From NCBI GenBank assembly GCA_031769625.1, contig JAUIMM010000573.1:943001-1007000 (forward strand): DNA of 64,000 nucleotides, written 5' to 3'. The notes below the pieces were generated by a model. It saw nothing but the letters and a program-made list of their open reading frames with translations. It made no database searches and was not told the DNA's origin. The DNA comes from Taudactylus pleione. Taxonomy: Eukaryota > Chordata > Amphibia > Anura > Myobatrachidae. Made by a program: the position numbers and the translations under genes. Shown piece by piece: positions 1-12,216 of this stretch; the stretch's first letter is position 1, and each line of letters begins with the position of its first letter.

Positions 1-163
1 TCATGCAGATTTTACCTCGCACCAGATGCGAGGTAAAGCCCAACAGCGGGGACTCGTGCGCGAGGTCTCGGGGACACCCGTGCGTGCAATCCCCGCTAAT
101 TGAATTCCGACCAGCGCGATAATTAGCCACGTGGTAAACCCTGCGACTAATTGGATATGCCCC
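1..163. mobile_element. Right part of a multi-hairpin MITE (Harbinger-like), cut by the window edge
   Basis: The segment holds perfect hairpins. TTTACCTCGCA pairs with TGCGAGGTAAA across five bases near position 11, and AGCGGGGA pairs with TCCCCGCT further on. It ends in ...AATTGGATATGCCCC followed by TAA at 164-166. Read inward on the other strand, the end is GGGGCATATCCAATTAG. This resembles the ends of the MITEs at 11872 and 48840, which are flanked by TTA or TAA. The left end lies outside the window, so the duplication cannot be confirmed. Harbinger-type assignment is by TIR style and target site. Confidence 0.5.
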
Positions 164-166
164 TAA

Positions 167-2312
167 GTCATTGTTATGTTTTGGTTTCGGCAAAACCACC
201 CTTGAGCGTTTTGGTTGGCTTCTGGTTTTGGATTTCTTTAAAACATTAACAAAAACAGTTAAAATCATGTACTTGGGCCTCGCAACATCTGAAATTACAA
301 GGGAAGGACTTACATTCAATACAAAATACGTATGATCCGGTTTTTAAATCCGGGTTCCGAACTTGGTAAGAAGACCCGAGTCGGACTTGGTTCTACTGGG
401 AACCCCAAATTGATCTAAGCCAGGACTCGGTTTGACTCGGAACCCCAAAGTTCAGGTGTGTACAGTTTTCATGGCAAATTGAAGTGTTCTTGTAGCAGCT
501 GCAATCTTCTATATGCAGTTGCTGAATATCCAAAATGTCCAGAAATTTTCTGCGCCACAGGCAGCTATTTTTTTTTTCAGTTCAGTTTATTGTGTGCACA
601 AAACATAGGGCATGTTCAAATTGACCCAGTTGTAATGGTTTCACAATACTGCTTGCATTATTTTAAAATTTCAAGCACTGAGGAGAGTCATAGTGGGGCA
701 AGCCATGTTGTTATTACATCCCTGTGTTTTTCTAACTGGATGACACTGGTATGCCTCTTAAGCTGGAAGATACGTTCCCATGGTTCAGTCCGGCATATCG
801 TCCACATCGGCCAGTGTGTACACACTATGCACGACAATGCGCATTCTTGCGGGTCGTCCATTGGGGTCATTCCAACGACCTGCATGTAGGTCTGATGGAA
901 CGACCCAGATGCCAACACCGGCATAGTGGATGGAGCAGGTGCCCGACATAACTTGCAGTGTGTATTGCCCACCCGATATATCTTGTGGTTGGGCGTCGCA
1001 TCACTGGTTACACATATCGGCTTGTGTGTACCCAGCTTTAGTGAAGTCAGTGATAAGAGAGTAGCCTGCCTTTGAATGATCTGGCATTGTGTATTAGATA
1101 CTGCTGCTGCTCATGGCGATATACCCACCGGTTGGGCTGTCACAGTCATGTAATCTAAAGTACCACTTGTACACACTGACTGTGATTGACCCCGGCTTCT
1201 GCAACCAGCATTCTAGTGAATGAAACAGCAGTAGAACTAGCAAGAAGGCCATGGCCTGAGCATTTCCTTGCCACAGCATGTGGCGTATGGCATTTTGTCA
1301 ATTTAATGTTTTTCGGCAGTAAACTTTCCCTTTTTTGTTTAACTTTGTAAAATGTTGTTTAGATTTCAGATGCTCTGTCTTAAACATTCCTTATGCCTGT
1401 GACCACTGGCTTTGGCAGATGTTGAATTTGAAGTACTATCATGACTGGCAGAAGCCGCAGCACTTGAACTGGGTCCTGCTCTTCTATGGAATGATCCAAA
1501 TCGACGTACAGCGCTTCTTGTAATGCTGGCACGGAACCTAGTGAACATTATTTTTTAAATGTTTTAACACACTGCCACTCACAGCATTTATAGTAATGGT
1601 GGTTCACACCTACTGAAGTTTATTTTTTTACACAGTGTCTGAACGTGAACACACACAAGTTTTATTAATTTTTTCGCATACTGCGACTCACAGTACTTCT
1701 AGTAATGGTGGCACCTTCTGAATGCTATTTTTAACACAGTGCCTGAACCTGAACACAGGTTTTTAACACACTGTGACTTACAGCACATCTAGTAATGGTG
1801 GCACCTACTGAATGCTAATTTTAAACACAGTGCTGCAGCCTCTATGGTGTTTTTTTAATGATACAGTGTCTTTAAGTTAAATAGTGCTCCTAAATGGCTT
1901 TTTTTTAAAATGACAGTGCCCACACAGTTCACCTTTAATTAAAATACAATGCTCCCAAAGCTCCTATCTGGCTTGACAAACAACACAGTGCTCCAGCTCC
2001 AGTCCGACTAGTCCACTCCCCCTAAAGGCATTTAGTGCCTCTGAGTGCTGCAGTCAGTCCACAGTCCAAAATGACACAGTGCCACACCCTCTCACTCTCC
2101 CTCAAATCTCGTATAAAATGGCATCCAAACATGAGGTAGGGACTTTTATAAGCAATCCAAAATATGTGAGATCAGCCATCAAGAAGGTGATGTTTTGCCT
2201 CATTTGTGGATCCGAACATGGAGGGAAAACCCATGCTGGGATTAGAATCAACTCGTAATCCCTAAATTAGGGTGGGTTTAGTTTCCAGAAAAACCAAACC
2301 TGCTCATCTCTA
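167..2312 (-). mobile_element. Decayed hAT element (TAGAGATG-end family)
   Basis: The right end reads GCTCATCTCTA at 2302-2312. This is the inverted form of the TAGAGATGYGC terminus seen on five other copies in the window. The left subterminal part, from about 176, has the typical 'gttttggttt..gcaaaaccaccc' sequence also found at 29200 and 42480. The left terminus is missing and appears cut by the neighbouring MITE, and no 8-bp duplication could be matched. Inside are a transposase relic and degenerate ~110-bp repeats (1560-1850) containing 'ctagtaatggtggcacc'. Confidence 0.65.
480..1560 (-). pseudogene. hAT transposase relic
   Basis: Plus-strand 585-705 aligns by eye with 44310-44425 in the better-preserved hAT gene. 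Shared landmarks are 'gtttattgtgtg.gcaaaacat' and 'ggagagtc.tagtgggg.aagcca'. Positions 1040-1160 match 44500-44640, including 'gggctgtcacagtcat.tagtc'. The block covers the middle of the transposase, around the zinc-binding and RNase H-like part. It is full of stops and frameshifts, so it cannot be functional. It has the same orientation as the gene at 43-46 kb. Confidence 0.6.
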
Positions 2313-2750
2313 TTGGCTGAAATACGACTCTGAACTCCTTCCAACACGTTTCAGTAGGTATTAAGGCTTTTTCAAGTATAATCTAAAAATAGATTTGCAA
2401 TCTTTGGAAAACATAGATGCTACAGTAAGTGCATTTATTCGTAAATGAGTGCTTAATATAAAGAATGTTCCATTGTTTTTTATTTAGTATTTTTTGTTTT
2501 AAAAAACATTTTCATTTATTTATTTTATTACAATTGTGTCTTTAACACATGTCTTAATAGTTCAGTTTTATTCATATTTTTTTACTGTGATGAACTTCAT
2601 CTATACAGTATGGAGGATTTTGCTAGTCCTTTTTGAATAAGTGTTTTGGAATAGTGTCTATATTGAAATATCTTTTTAGTTTTGTAAATGGTGTGAAAAT
2701 GGTTTATGTTTTTACCTTTAGCTAAATGGCAAATGGTGTCAGGTAAAAAG
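2313..2750. other. AT-rich spacer
   Basis: This is a low-complexity AT-rich stretch between two hAT copies. I see no coding segment, RNA gene or named repeat in it. Its last eight bases (GTAAAAAG) form one side of the flanking duplication of the next element. Confidence 0.5.
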
Positions 2751-3329
2751 TAGAGATGTGTGCCGACCCCCGTGTTTTGGTTTTGGTTTTGGATCTGTAT
2801 CTCCTCTGGTTTTGTATCTGGATTGGGTTTGCCAAAATCGCCCTTACATGTTTCGTTTTTTTATTTTGGTTTTGGATCTGTATTTTTTCTAAAAAAAAAT
2901 CATAAAAACAGCTAATATCAAATAATTTGGGCTTGTTTTTGTTCCTGCAGTATTATTAACCTCAATAACATTTATTTCCACTTGTTTCCAGTCAATTTTG
3001 ACCACCTCACAGATTACAATATTGTTTTCATCTAGTTTAGGCCCAAAATTTGCACCAAGCTAGCTGGCTGACTAAGCTAAGTGGCAGCAGTGGGTGGCAG
3101 AAACACGTGGCAGTTCAACTTCCAACATTGCACATCAGGAAACAAATGTTTTTGTTATTCAAGAGAGGCCTGAGGGAGTTGGGGTATGTATGTAGTTGAA
3201 AGCAGGGACAGGAAGGATTGATTGGTAGTAAATTTAATACATTTGTTTGATTCCAAAGTAAATTTATGAGGGGAGGAGGGGAGGCATTTACAAAAAATAT
3301 TTGACTCATTCAAATCAGTCCTTGCCCAA

Positions 3330-4328
3330 GAAGAATCCTTGAGCGCAATGCCTGCTGCTGCTGCTGCTGGGAGTTAATTTTTTCAGCCCAGAAGGCAACC
3401 AGGAAGACTTTAAGTAGTGCTTTCCAAAACAATTCACTGTTAAATAATCTTTTTCAAAGCTTCCACATGAAAAGCATTTCCCAACCTGTACAGGGACTTA
3501 AAAAAAAATAGTTAGTTAATGGCCTCCAAACTGCTGTTGTACCCACTGTCCACTTAACCAGCACAGATATGTGCACAAGTGGAACAGAGCAAATGCGAGA
3601 TTTCAGATTTAAGGTCTTATGTTGTGTCTTTTTTTAGAATCCTGCGCCTGCTTCTGCTGCTAGGAGTGGATTTTCATCCCAGAAGGGGACCAGGAATAGT
3701 GATTTCCAAAACAATTGACTGTTAAATAATCCTTTGCAAAGATTCCACTTGAAGCTTTTTTTAACCTGTACAGGGACATTAAAAAAAAACATAGTTAGTT
3801 AGTGGCCTTCAAACTGCCGTTGTACCCACTGTCTGCTTCACCAGCACGGAATCTGTGACAGATATGTGGACAAGCGGAACAGATCAAATGCAATATTTCC
3901 GATTTAAGGTTTAAGTCTTACATTGTGTCTTTCTTGAGAATTCTTGAGTGCCATGCCTGCTGCTGGGAGTGGATTTTCATACCAGAAGGGATGAAGACAT
4001 TGTTTTGTCTTCCCAATGGACACAGATCTGAAAAGATGTAAAGAACTACTGGCAGGAAAATAAGGCAATTTGGAGGCTCTTACACAAATTAGCTTTGCTT
4101 TACTTGAGCTGCCCACCCTCCAGTGTGTACCCAGAAACAGTTTGCAGCACAGCCAGGAACCTTGTCAGTGATTGGCCTGAGACTACTTCCTCAAAATGTG
4201 GAAAAGATGATGTCCATCAAAATAAACTACAAATTCTACGAGAAAAACCATTACCATCAATTACATGCGAAAATTACAGAGGCACCTGTAATGGTGGATT
4301 CCAGTGGAGACAAATGAATATTGTGTGA
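3330..4328 (+). pseudogene. hAT transposase relic with a triplicated segment and C-terminal hATC domain
   Basis: A block containing 'gcctgctgctg..gggagt..tttt..cagaagg' occurs three times, near 3345, 3645 and 3950, with a spacing of about 305 bp. Each full copy includes a trace of the conserved 'TDMW.SGT' motif of the hAT catalytic region. Positions 4060-4328 then encode the C-terminal dimerisation region (FYLSCPPSSVY..., NLVS, QNVEKMM) across frameshifts. It reads on the plus strand, whereas the related genes at 41 and 43-46 kb read on the minus strand relative to the same end sequences. This implies an internal inversion. Confidence 0.65.
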
Positions 4329-5029
4329 AAAAGATTATGTATACATCACCCCAGATTATAACATCACCCAAGTCTATATCGTCATCCCATCCTGTGCTGT
4401 GTATAAATTATAGCTGCGCTCCCTGTTAGATTGGGGAAACATTGTGCACTTTAGTGGATGTGAGCTCCATTTTAGTCCATATCACCACACCCTCTACACA
4501 TCTTCTGACCTGGGCTACAGGAGGAGCAGCTGCACTCTGGAATACAGTTGCATGGAGTTGCCCCACTGACTCGCTGAAACTCAGGTAGAGGGGTCATGGG
4601 TAGGGAGTAGGGACACTATAATCAGAGAACGTAGTTTTAGCTGCTTTTTTCTACTTTTTAAACCATATCCTCTATTTTCACCTTTTGAAAATGTTTATGC
4701 GAAACTCAGCTGAGGTGTTTGTGATGTCATTATGTTTAATATATAATGCACGTTATTTAGCACCTTGTTGTGGTCTTGTAGTCAGCGTGCAGAGTAGACT
4801 AATCATTTATTCATGATTGAGGAAAGAAGTGAAAAATTGCATTTTTTATTGCTGTGTGTTATTAAATTGTAAAATTGTGAAGTTTCTGCTTTTTTATGAC
4901 TAAGAAAAGAATAACACACTGCACTACCACTTACAGTATGACAATTTTTTCTATGAATACACAGCCACTTCCACTCACAATGTGACAATATTTTTACGAA
5001 TACACTGCGTTTTGCACTTACAGTTTGAC

Positions 5030-6860
5030 AATATTTTTTATTAATGAACCCCTGCAGCCCCTGCCCCTGGATAGACACAGCAGCCCCTGGATGGACCCAG
5101 CAGCCACTGCCCCTGGATGGACACAGAAACCCCTGGATGGACATAGCAGCCCCGTGATAAATGACACAGTTAGCACCCCTGCGCAGCCACGTTGCTGATA
5201 AGTGCAGCTAACATGCACACACACAGAAAAAAAAACATTTTTATTAATTTATTAATTTTTTTGGCACTTGGGGACAGAGCACCAATTAACAAGGCAGCAG
5301 CTCCTTGATAAATGACACAGTCAGCTCCCCTGCACAGCTACGTTGCTGATAATTGTGGCTAATGCGTACACACAAACAGAAAAAAAACACTTTTATTAAT
5401 TTATTTTTATTTTTTTACATTGGGGGGAAGAGCACCCCTGAACGAGGCAGCAGCCCCTTGATAAACAACACAGGCAGCACCTCTGCACAGCTACGTTGCT
5501 AATAAATGTGGCTAATGTGGACACACACACAGATATTATTATTATTTTTTTCTTGCCACTTGGGGTGAGAGCACTCCTGAACAAGGCAGCAGCCCCTTGA
5601 TGAATGACACAGGCAGCACCCCTGCGCAGCTACGTTGCTGATAATTGTGGCTAATGTACACACACACACAGAAAAAAAACCACTTTTATCATTTTATTTT
5701 TTTTTTACACTGGGGGAAGAGCACTCCTGAACGAGGCAGAAGCCCCTTGGTAAACGATACAGGAAGCATCCCTGCATAGCTACATTGCTCATAAGTGTGG
5801 CTAACATGCATACACACACAGAAAAAATATATAATTTTTTTTGCCACTTAGGGGGGAGAGCACCCTTGAACGAGGCAGCAGCCCTTTGATAAATGACACA
5901 GGCAGCACCTCTGCACAGCTATGTTGCTGATAATTGTGGCTAATGCGTACACACACACACACAAATTATTATTATTATTTTTTTGGCACTTGGGGGAGAG
6001 AGCACCCCTGAACGAGGCAGCAGCCCCTTGATAAACAACACAGCCAGCACCCCTGCGCAGCTACATTGCTGATAAGTGTGACTAACGTGCGCACACACAC
6101 ACAGAAAAAAATATTTATTTTGCCACTTGGGGTGAGAGCACCACTGAACAAGGTAGCAGCCCCTTGATAAATGACACAGGCAGCACCCCAGCGCAGCTAC
6201 GTTGCTGATAATTGTGGCTAATGCGCACACACAGAAAAAAAAACACTCTTATAATTTTGTTTTTTTTTTACACTGAGGGGAGAGCACCCCTGAACGAGGC
6301 AGCAGCCCCTTGATAAACAACACAGGCAGCACCGCTACGCAGCTACATTGATGATAAGTGTGGCTAATGTGCACACACACAGAATATTTTTTTTTTGGCA
6401 CGTGGGGGGGAGAGCACCCCTGAACGAGGCAGAAGCCCCTTGGTAAATGATACAGGCAGCACCCCTGCGCAGCTACGTTACTCATAATTGTGGCTAACAT
6501 GCATACACACAGAAAAAAATATATAATTTTTTTTGCCACTTGGGGGGAGTGTACCCCTGAACGAGGCAGCAGCCCTTTGATAAATGACACAGGCAGCACC
6601 CCTGCACAGCTATGTTGCTGATAAGTGTGGCTAACACACAGAAAAAAAAACATTTTTATTAATTTATTAAATTTTTTTTGGCACTTGGGGTGAGAGCACC
6701 CCTGACTGAGGCAGCAGCCCCTTGATAAACGACACAGGCAGCATCCATATGCAGCTACATTGCTTATACAGTAAGTGGCTAACGTGCACACACACACAGA
6801 AAAAAAAACATTATTTGTATTCATTTTTTTCACACTGGGCGTGAAGAGCACCTCTGATGG
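5030..6860. repeat. Tandem array in the hAT right arm, about 12 units of roughly 143 bp
   Basis: Each unit contains 'gagcacccctgaacgaggca', 'gcagccccttgataaa', 'cagctacgttgctgataa' and a run of CACACACAGAAAAAA followed by T-rich sequence. Unit starts fall near 5270, 5431, 5568, 5718, 5857, 6000, 6136, 6283, 6411, 6548 and 6697, with degenerate units before 5270. Reading frames through it (for example minus 6249-6923) are by-products of the repetition, not genes. A shorter, diverged version lies in the right arm of the copy at 42462. Confidence 0.8.
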
Positions 6861-7379
6861 ACAGAGCACTCCCTGGACAACACAGCAGCACTCCTTTATG
6901 GTCTGCAGTGACACCGGAGCCACTGAAGCCCTCCTCTTCTGTCTGCAGCACAGCTCCTATAGAGTATAGACAACACAGGCCTTATGGACAACAGCACAGC
7001 AGAGCCCAGCTAGCCCCTATGGACAACAGCCAGCCAGCCCTTATGGCCAAAAGTGAATCCCTATAAACAACAGCAGCCAGCCCCCATGATAACAGCAGCG
7101 AGCCCCTATGCGCAGCAACAGCACAACCGCAAAGCCCCTCCCTTGAGTCCTCTTCACTCTCCATAGCGGGAATGAAACTCGGATCTGCAAAACTCAGGTG
7201 GGTTCGGTTCTCTGAGAACTGAACCTGCTCTTCTCTACTAAAAAGCAATTACTTAAAAATTTTGAAAAAGTACTTGCTTCAATTTTATTGGCACTGTCAA
7301 ATCCTAGATATAAATCAAGAGAGTCTATGTTAAAGTGGCACAGGATGCAGCCAATATTCCACCAAGAAAGATGCTGGCG

Positions 7380-7625
7380 CTTAGAATACCGGCGTCGGAA
7401 TCCTGACACCTATCAGAACTTTGGCGCCGGCTTTCTGAAGGTAAGTAGCAGGGTTAGGGGGGGGGTTAGGGTTAGGGTTAGGCACTAGGGAGAGGGTTAG
7501 GTTTAGGCAGTGGGGAGGGAGGGGTAGGGGAAGGGGAAGGGTTGCCAGCATCAGGATTTTGACCACCGGATCCAGAGCACTAGCATCCCATACCCAACAC
7601 AAACGACACAATTTGGAAGTAAAAG
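7380..7625. repeat. Dispersed repeat with GGGTTAGG-rich core
   Basis: A core at 7440-7545 of 'ggttagggttagggttaggcac'-like sequence is flanked by GC-rich segments with 'ccggcgtcggaatcctgac' (left) and 'gccagcatcaggattttgaccaccgg' (right). The same arrangement, with 'ggtaagta' beside the core, recurs at 50427, 52585 and 60530. It resembles telomeric TTAGGG, but the repeat is irregular and broken by 'ggcac' blocks. I read it as an interspersed element, not an old telomere. Confidence 0.55.
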
Positions 7626-9306
7626 ACAAATCCACTTATTACAAGTTAAAGCCTCTATAAACTTTTTATCTTCATTACTTGTTCCATGTCATATTTAGAG
7701 CAGACTATCTATAAGTCACTTGCATAATTTTATTTTGTATCCCATCAACGGTGTATTATACATACATTCATTTTCCAGTTCCCCTATAAAGATGTTGGCA
7801 TACAGTAAAAAGCAAATGTAGTCACAATTTAGTTGTGCTGTTTCCTTGTAACTGATTTTCAAATAGGAAATACCTGTGGGTGAATATGAATCTTGTCCTT
7901 CTATTATGAATTATTGCTTTGAGATAATTATGGATCTTTAAATAATATATTATTAATTTTGTTAACATTTTGTAACGTGGGATTGAGACTTAAAAAGCCT
8001 GGACAATTGTGACAAATTAACTACTTGTTGAATTCTTCCACGTATTGTAAGACTGATGTAGAATACTTTAAAAATCATTCTAATTGAACAACATAAGGTT
8101 GCAGATGTACATCAATATAGTGGGACAAGTTAGCATTCAAATTAATCAGGTAGATGGGGATTACTGAACAATAAACTGGGTACATCTGCAATGCTATAGA
8201 TAATCACTATATAAGCACATAGTAGATGCAAATCATAATACAATAATATACATCTGTACCTTAGAACCCTTGAATTACCCTTATGAGGAACATTTAAATA
8301 TATACACTGAACTTAGAATCATTGAATCGCCCGCATGGAGATATTTTAGGTTTATATAGAACACCTCAATTATTCAATAATAGAGAGGATTCCTACACTA
8401 ATTTGAACACAGTTTTTCTGGTTGGTAATTCTGAATTCTAATTTACCTAATCTTTTTAACTATCAGCAACTGCCCTTTTCCAGATATAGACATGATACAC
8501 TCAGTTCACATTTGAAGTCATCTATACAGCATTCTAAAGGCAGGATGTTTTACCATATCTGTTGGATGAAGAGCACTCTGCTATGTCTCCATCCATATTA
8601 CAGAGAGCCGGTGATCTCTTGGACTGGCTATAGCACTGTCAGGAGGCCTGACCTCTGAGATGCTCTACTGCACATGCGCGGCTTCTCCACATGTCTTTCT
8701 CTTCAGCATCCATGTTAGACGGATTTGGTCTGAGACTCTCCCAAGCATTCCTGTCATACAAGGTGCACCAGACACCCAGTACCACCACGGCTTGCCTACT
8801 GGAGCAGAGCACCACACACTACAAGGGTGTATGCGCCGATTCCACCTGGTGCACTACTATACTCAGCATACCCAATTGCTCTAGGCTGCATTCAAAACTC
8901 AGTTTCATTGTAGCTGATTATTCCCTGTATCTAAAACCACCTGTGTTTCTATCTGGTTATTCAATCTAAGAACTGGTTAAACTGTATCACTTTTTAACCA
9001 CTACCAGCACATTTGCTGTGCACTTCACCAGTCCAGCACACACCATCAGTACTCCAAGGGCTATACAAAGGCTGAACTGTCTGCATTGCGTGATAAAATG
9101 GCAAATTCAGAGGATAGAACCTGCAGAAATAGTTTTTACATTAACGGGATACCTGAATTGGTGCAACCTCCTGTTTTTTTCATTGGATATGTGACTGAAA
9201 TATTTCAGAAGCTCCTTCCTAATTTACTCCCCTCTCAATTCCTTCTTGACCATATGTACATCACCATCCTAAGTCAAGAAATGCTCCTGAGGTTCCTTCA
9301 CAGGCA
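7626..9306. other. No recognised feature
   Basis: This is mostly AT-rich unique-looking sequence. Several open frames exist at 8420-9334, but none shows a recognisable domain, a convincing splice pattern or biased codon use. I do not call a gene here. Confidence 0.4.
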
Positions 9307-9869
9307 TTGCCGGATTTACCGCTACCTATCCTAGGCGGCTGCCTAGGGCCCGGCGGGTCCCAAGGGGCCCCCCTGAAATTTGGCCCTGGAGAAGTACTTG
9401 CTGGCTGCATCGGCGGACACAGGCATAATAAGCACTGCAGCAGCACGTGGGAGCAGGAAGGGAAAAGGCGGGGGGAGGAGGAGGCAGAGATGCAGGCCAG
9501 GCCTGCATCAATCATTAGGCAGGGTAGAGCGCTAGTGAGTCACGTGTCTAACCACTCTCCCTGCGCTATCAGGAGGCACTGCTCCATAATGCGATGTGAT
9601 CACGTCACATCGCAATTTACACTGACGGAGGCAAAGCCTGGAAGAACCGCTTGAGGAGCTATGGAGGTCAGCGGCGCTAATACAAACGCCCCCGGCAGGT
9701 AAGTTTGGAGAGGAGTTGAGAAAGGTGCTGCTAAAGAAGTGGTTTGTGTGGTGGCTGTGAGGGCAGAGGAGTCTGTGTTGTTAGTGGAGGTGGGACGTTG
9801 GACACTGGCTGAGGACAAAATGGTCAATCTACGGAAGGGGATCTAGCTGCTTCCGTGGAGGTGGGACCT

Positions 9870-10390
9870 GTAGAGAGGGGGTCTATGCTGAGAGGGCAGT
9901 GGGGTCTGTGCTCAGAAGGTAGTGGGCCTGTGCTGAGAGGGCAGTGGGGTCTGTGCTCAGAAGGTAGGGGGCCTGTGCTGAGAGTGTAGTGGGGTCTGTG
10001 CTGAGAGGTGACTCGGGTCTGTGCTGAAAGGTGAGGGGGGTCTGTGCTGAGAGTGTAGTGGGGTCTGTGCTGAGAGGTGACAGGGGTCTGTGCTTAGAGG
10101 AGAGGGGGGTCTGCTGAGAAGTGAGGGGGGTACTGTGCTGAGAATGTGCCTGTGTGATTGGAGAAGGCTTCTGTGACGGGAGGATGTTCTGTGTTGTAAG
10201 GGGAGAGGGATCTGTACTGCGTGGGGTCTGTGCTGTGAGGTGTGCTCTTAGGGGTAGAGGGTCTGTGCTTAAAGGGGAGAGTTGTCTGAGCTGTGAGGGG
10301 AGAGTGGTGCTGAGAGGGGGGGAGGGGATCTGTGATGTTAGGGGGGCAGTAAGTGGTACTGTGAGAGGGCAGTATATGGTGCTGTAGTAA
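9870..10390. repeat. GT-rich minisatellite
   Basis: Degenerate tandem units of about 20-40 bp are built on 'ggggtctgtgctgagagg'. They vary in length, and the motif recurs more than 15 times. The strong strand asymmetry (G/T on plus) keeps long frames open on both strands, but no protein domain is visible. A related, shorter repeat with 'cagtgtgctgagtgagtga' follows at 10620-10820. Confidence 0.75.
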
Positions 10391-10922
10391 AAGATGGTAA
10401 TGTCTAGATGCCCTACGCAGACAGGACCCTGACGTCATCAGCTACTGTCTAACGCCATTCATTCCCTACCATCCATGTGGGCATAGAGGGGGAATATAAC
10501 CTTGCGGAAAGCATAGCGAGCCACCGAGGCTGAAGCCTGGCAAGCTCAGCTAGCCCGCGAGGGGACAAGTTTGTTCTTTAGGTGGCCTTTATGAACAGGA
10601 AAGCTCTACCATTGTAAGATGGGCAGTAACTTGGTCAGTGTGTGTGCTATGGGGGGCAATGAATGAGCTGGGATGGATGTCAGTGTGCTGAGTGAGTGAC
10701 TGCTGTGACAGGGCAGTGGGTCAGTGTGCGTGCTATGGGGAGCAATGAGTGAGCTGGGATGGATGTCAGTGTGCTGAGTGAATGATTGCTGTGAGAGGGC
10801 AGTGGATCAGTGTGATATGGAATGGACTGGCAGTGAGAGCTAATAGACGGGGCAATCAACGGAGACAAACTTGGAAAAGCTTAGCAATAGCTAGCGAAGA
10901 TCTAGTGTATTGTAAATACGTA

Positions 10923-11097
10923 GGGGTATATTTACTATGGTGAGAGTTTTTAGAAGTGGATATGTTGCCCATAGCAACCAATCAGATTCTAGCTATTATC
11001 TTTTCGAAGGTGCTAGTTAAATGTTAAGTAGAATCTGATTGGCTGCTATGGGCAATATCTCCACTTCTAAAAACTCTTACTTTAGTAAATATACCCC
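10923..11097. mobile_element. Short palindromic MITE, GGGGTATATTTACTA ends
   Basis: The ends GGGGTATATTTACTA and TAGTAAATATACCCC are perfect inverted repeats flanked by TA. The inner arms pair 'gcccatagcaaccaatcaga' with 'tctgattggctgctatgggc' at about one mismatch. The whole element can fold into one hairpin. A diverged sister lies at 57803-57981. It is nested in the element at 9308-11240. Confidence 0.75.
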
Positions 11098-11871
11098 ATA
11101 GCTGACATTTCAAGACCGCGGTGGACCTGTGCAGCATCATGAATTAGGAATGAAAATATAGTGCTATGGATTGTTTGAGGGAGGGGTGCCCCAAAACCGG
11201 CATCTTGCCTAGGGCCCCATGAGGTCTAAATCCGGCTCTGTCACAGTACATTATGAAAGTGCACTCCTAATATGTGAAAGATCAACATTTTCGTGTAAAG
11301 CACTGGGTACCATGCAACTGTTTGGTGATCTCTCTCCTGCCACATTGGCTAAGTAAATAGCCTTCTCCCATACACCTGGGGTTTTCCAGGTAAACTTATC
11401 ATCAGTCATGCAGGATCCACTAAGCTCTTGGTTTCCATGGATGATGGCTTTAAGGCCCTAGATCAGTGGAAAATTCCCTACTTGTCTGCTCCTCCTGAAC
11501 CCCTACAACTGACATGACAGGAATGGTCCCAGGTGGGTCCTAGATGATCTATAATGGTTTTGAAGCTGTGTCTTTGGTGCTGCATTGTGGCCTTGGATTG
11601 ACCACAGATTCCATCACTTTACTCCCTACCTAGCAGATGACCTGGGGAACCTGACCTGCTTCAAGGCTGGAATACGGACCTCTCCTGTGGACTTTACGCT
11701 CTTCTGCCAAAATGTTTGGTCCAGTTGTGATAACCTTTAGGATCTGCTGCCTTTAGTCTCCATAAGCATATATTGTTTTAATATATATTATTGTGCTTTT
11801 CTGCTTAATTAGGCTTTTACTGCACCATTGTAAATTTCATTGGGAGACTTCTTTTAAAGTCTGCTACCTTA

Positions 11872-12216
11872 GGGCTCGATTCTATTCAGCGCGATGTAAA
11901 TAGCTCCGGGAGTGAGCTCCCGGAGCTATTCAATACACCGCGCTGACAAGTCCGACTAATGATTTCTTCTCTCATCCCTCTGGGGATGAGAGAAGAAATC
12001 TGACAAAAGTCCCGGCGCGAGGCTGTTTTCTGCCCTTAGCACCGGGAAAACAGCCTCGCGCCGGGAAGTTAGGTCGGGGAATGCCCGTTATCGCACCTAA
12101 ACACCCTGTTTAAGGTGCGATAACGAGCCTTCCCCGACCTAACAGCGCGATGAATTGAATAGCTCCGGGAGCTATCTCCCGGCGCTATTTACATCGCGCT
12201 GAATTGAATCGTGCCC
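11872..12216. mobile_element. Multi-hairpin MITE with TTA duplication
   Basis: TTA at 11869-11871 and 12217-12219 flanks ends GGGCTCGATTCTATTCAG and (reverse) GGGCACGATTCAATTCAG. Inside are consecutive perfect stems. TAGCTCCGGGAG has a 4-base loop. GATTTCTTCTCTCATCCC has an 18-bp arm and a 4-base loop. CCCGGCGCGAGGCTGTTTTC has a 20-bp arm. TTAGGTCGGGGAA carries an inner stem GTTATCGCACCT. A three-base TTA duplication and GGG-type ends fit the PIF/Harbinger group. No coding capacity. Confidence 0.85.

Larger units (their letters stand above)
2751..7237. mobile_element. hAT element, about 4.5 kb
   Basis: It starts TAGAGATGTGTGCCGACC at 2751 and ends ...GCTCTTCTCTA at 7237. The flanks GTAAAAAG (2743-2750) and CTAAAAAG (7238-7245) match at 7 of 8 bases, as expected for a hAT 8-bp target duplication. 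The left subterminal region (2780-3110) matches those of the copies at 40739 and 42462. The right arm carries a tandem array. The only coding matter is a rearranged relic at about 3330-4328, so the copy is non-autonomous. Confidence 0.75.
9308..11240. mobile_element. hAT-like element of the CAGNGCCGGATT family
   Basis: The left end, ATTGCCGGATTTACC, and the right end, ...TAAATCCGGCTCTG, are inverted copies. Flanks 'tcacaggc' and 'tcacagta' agree at 6 of 8 bases, fitting a hAT-type duplication. Just inside lie 'tgcctagggccc' (left) and 'gcctagggcccc' (right). The same end type bounds the element at 54157-55728. It carries a minisatellite and a nested MITE but no transposase reading frame. Confidence 0.55.

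Noticed and set aside
6249..6923. 224-codon minus-strand frame rich in Cys and 'RGCCLVQGCS' repeats
   Set aside because: It lies wholly in the ~143-bp tandem array of a hAT element; the repetition explains it.
7440..7545. Interstitial telomere or chromosome fusion point
   Set aside because: TTAGGG units are irregular and interrupted, and the same flanks occur at three other places in the window, so a dispersed repeat explains it better.
8422..9334. Series of open plus-strand frames
   Set aside because: Short, overlapping, with no domain and no consistent exon structure.
10094..10438. Minus-strand 114-codon Ser/Pro/His-rich frame
   Set aside because: Falls in a GT-rich minisatellite inside a hAT-like element; composition bias keeps it open.
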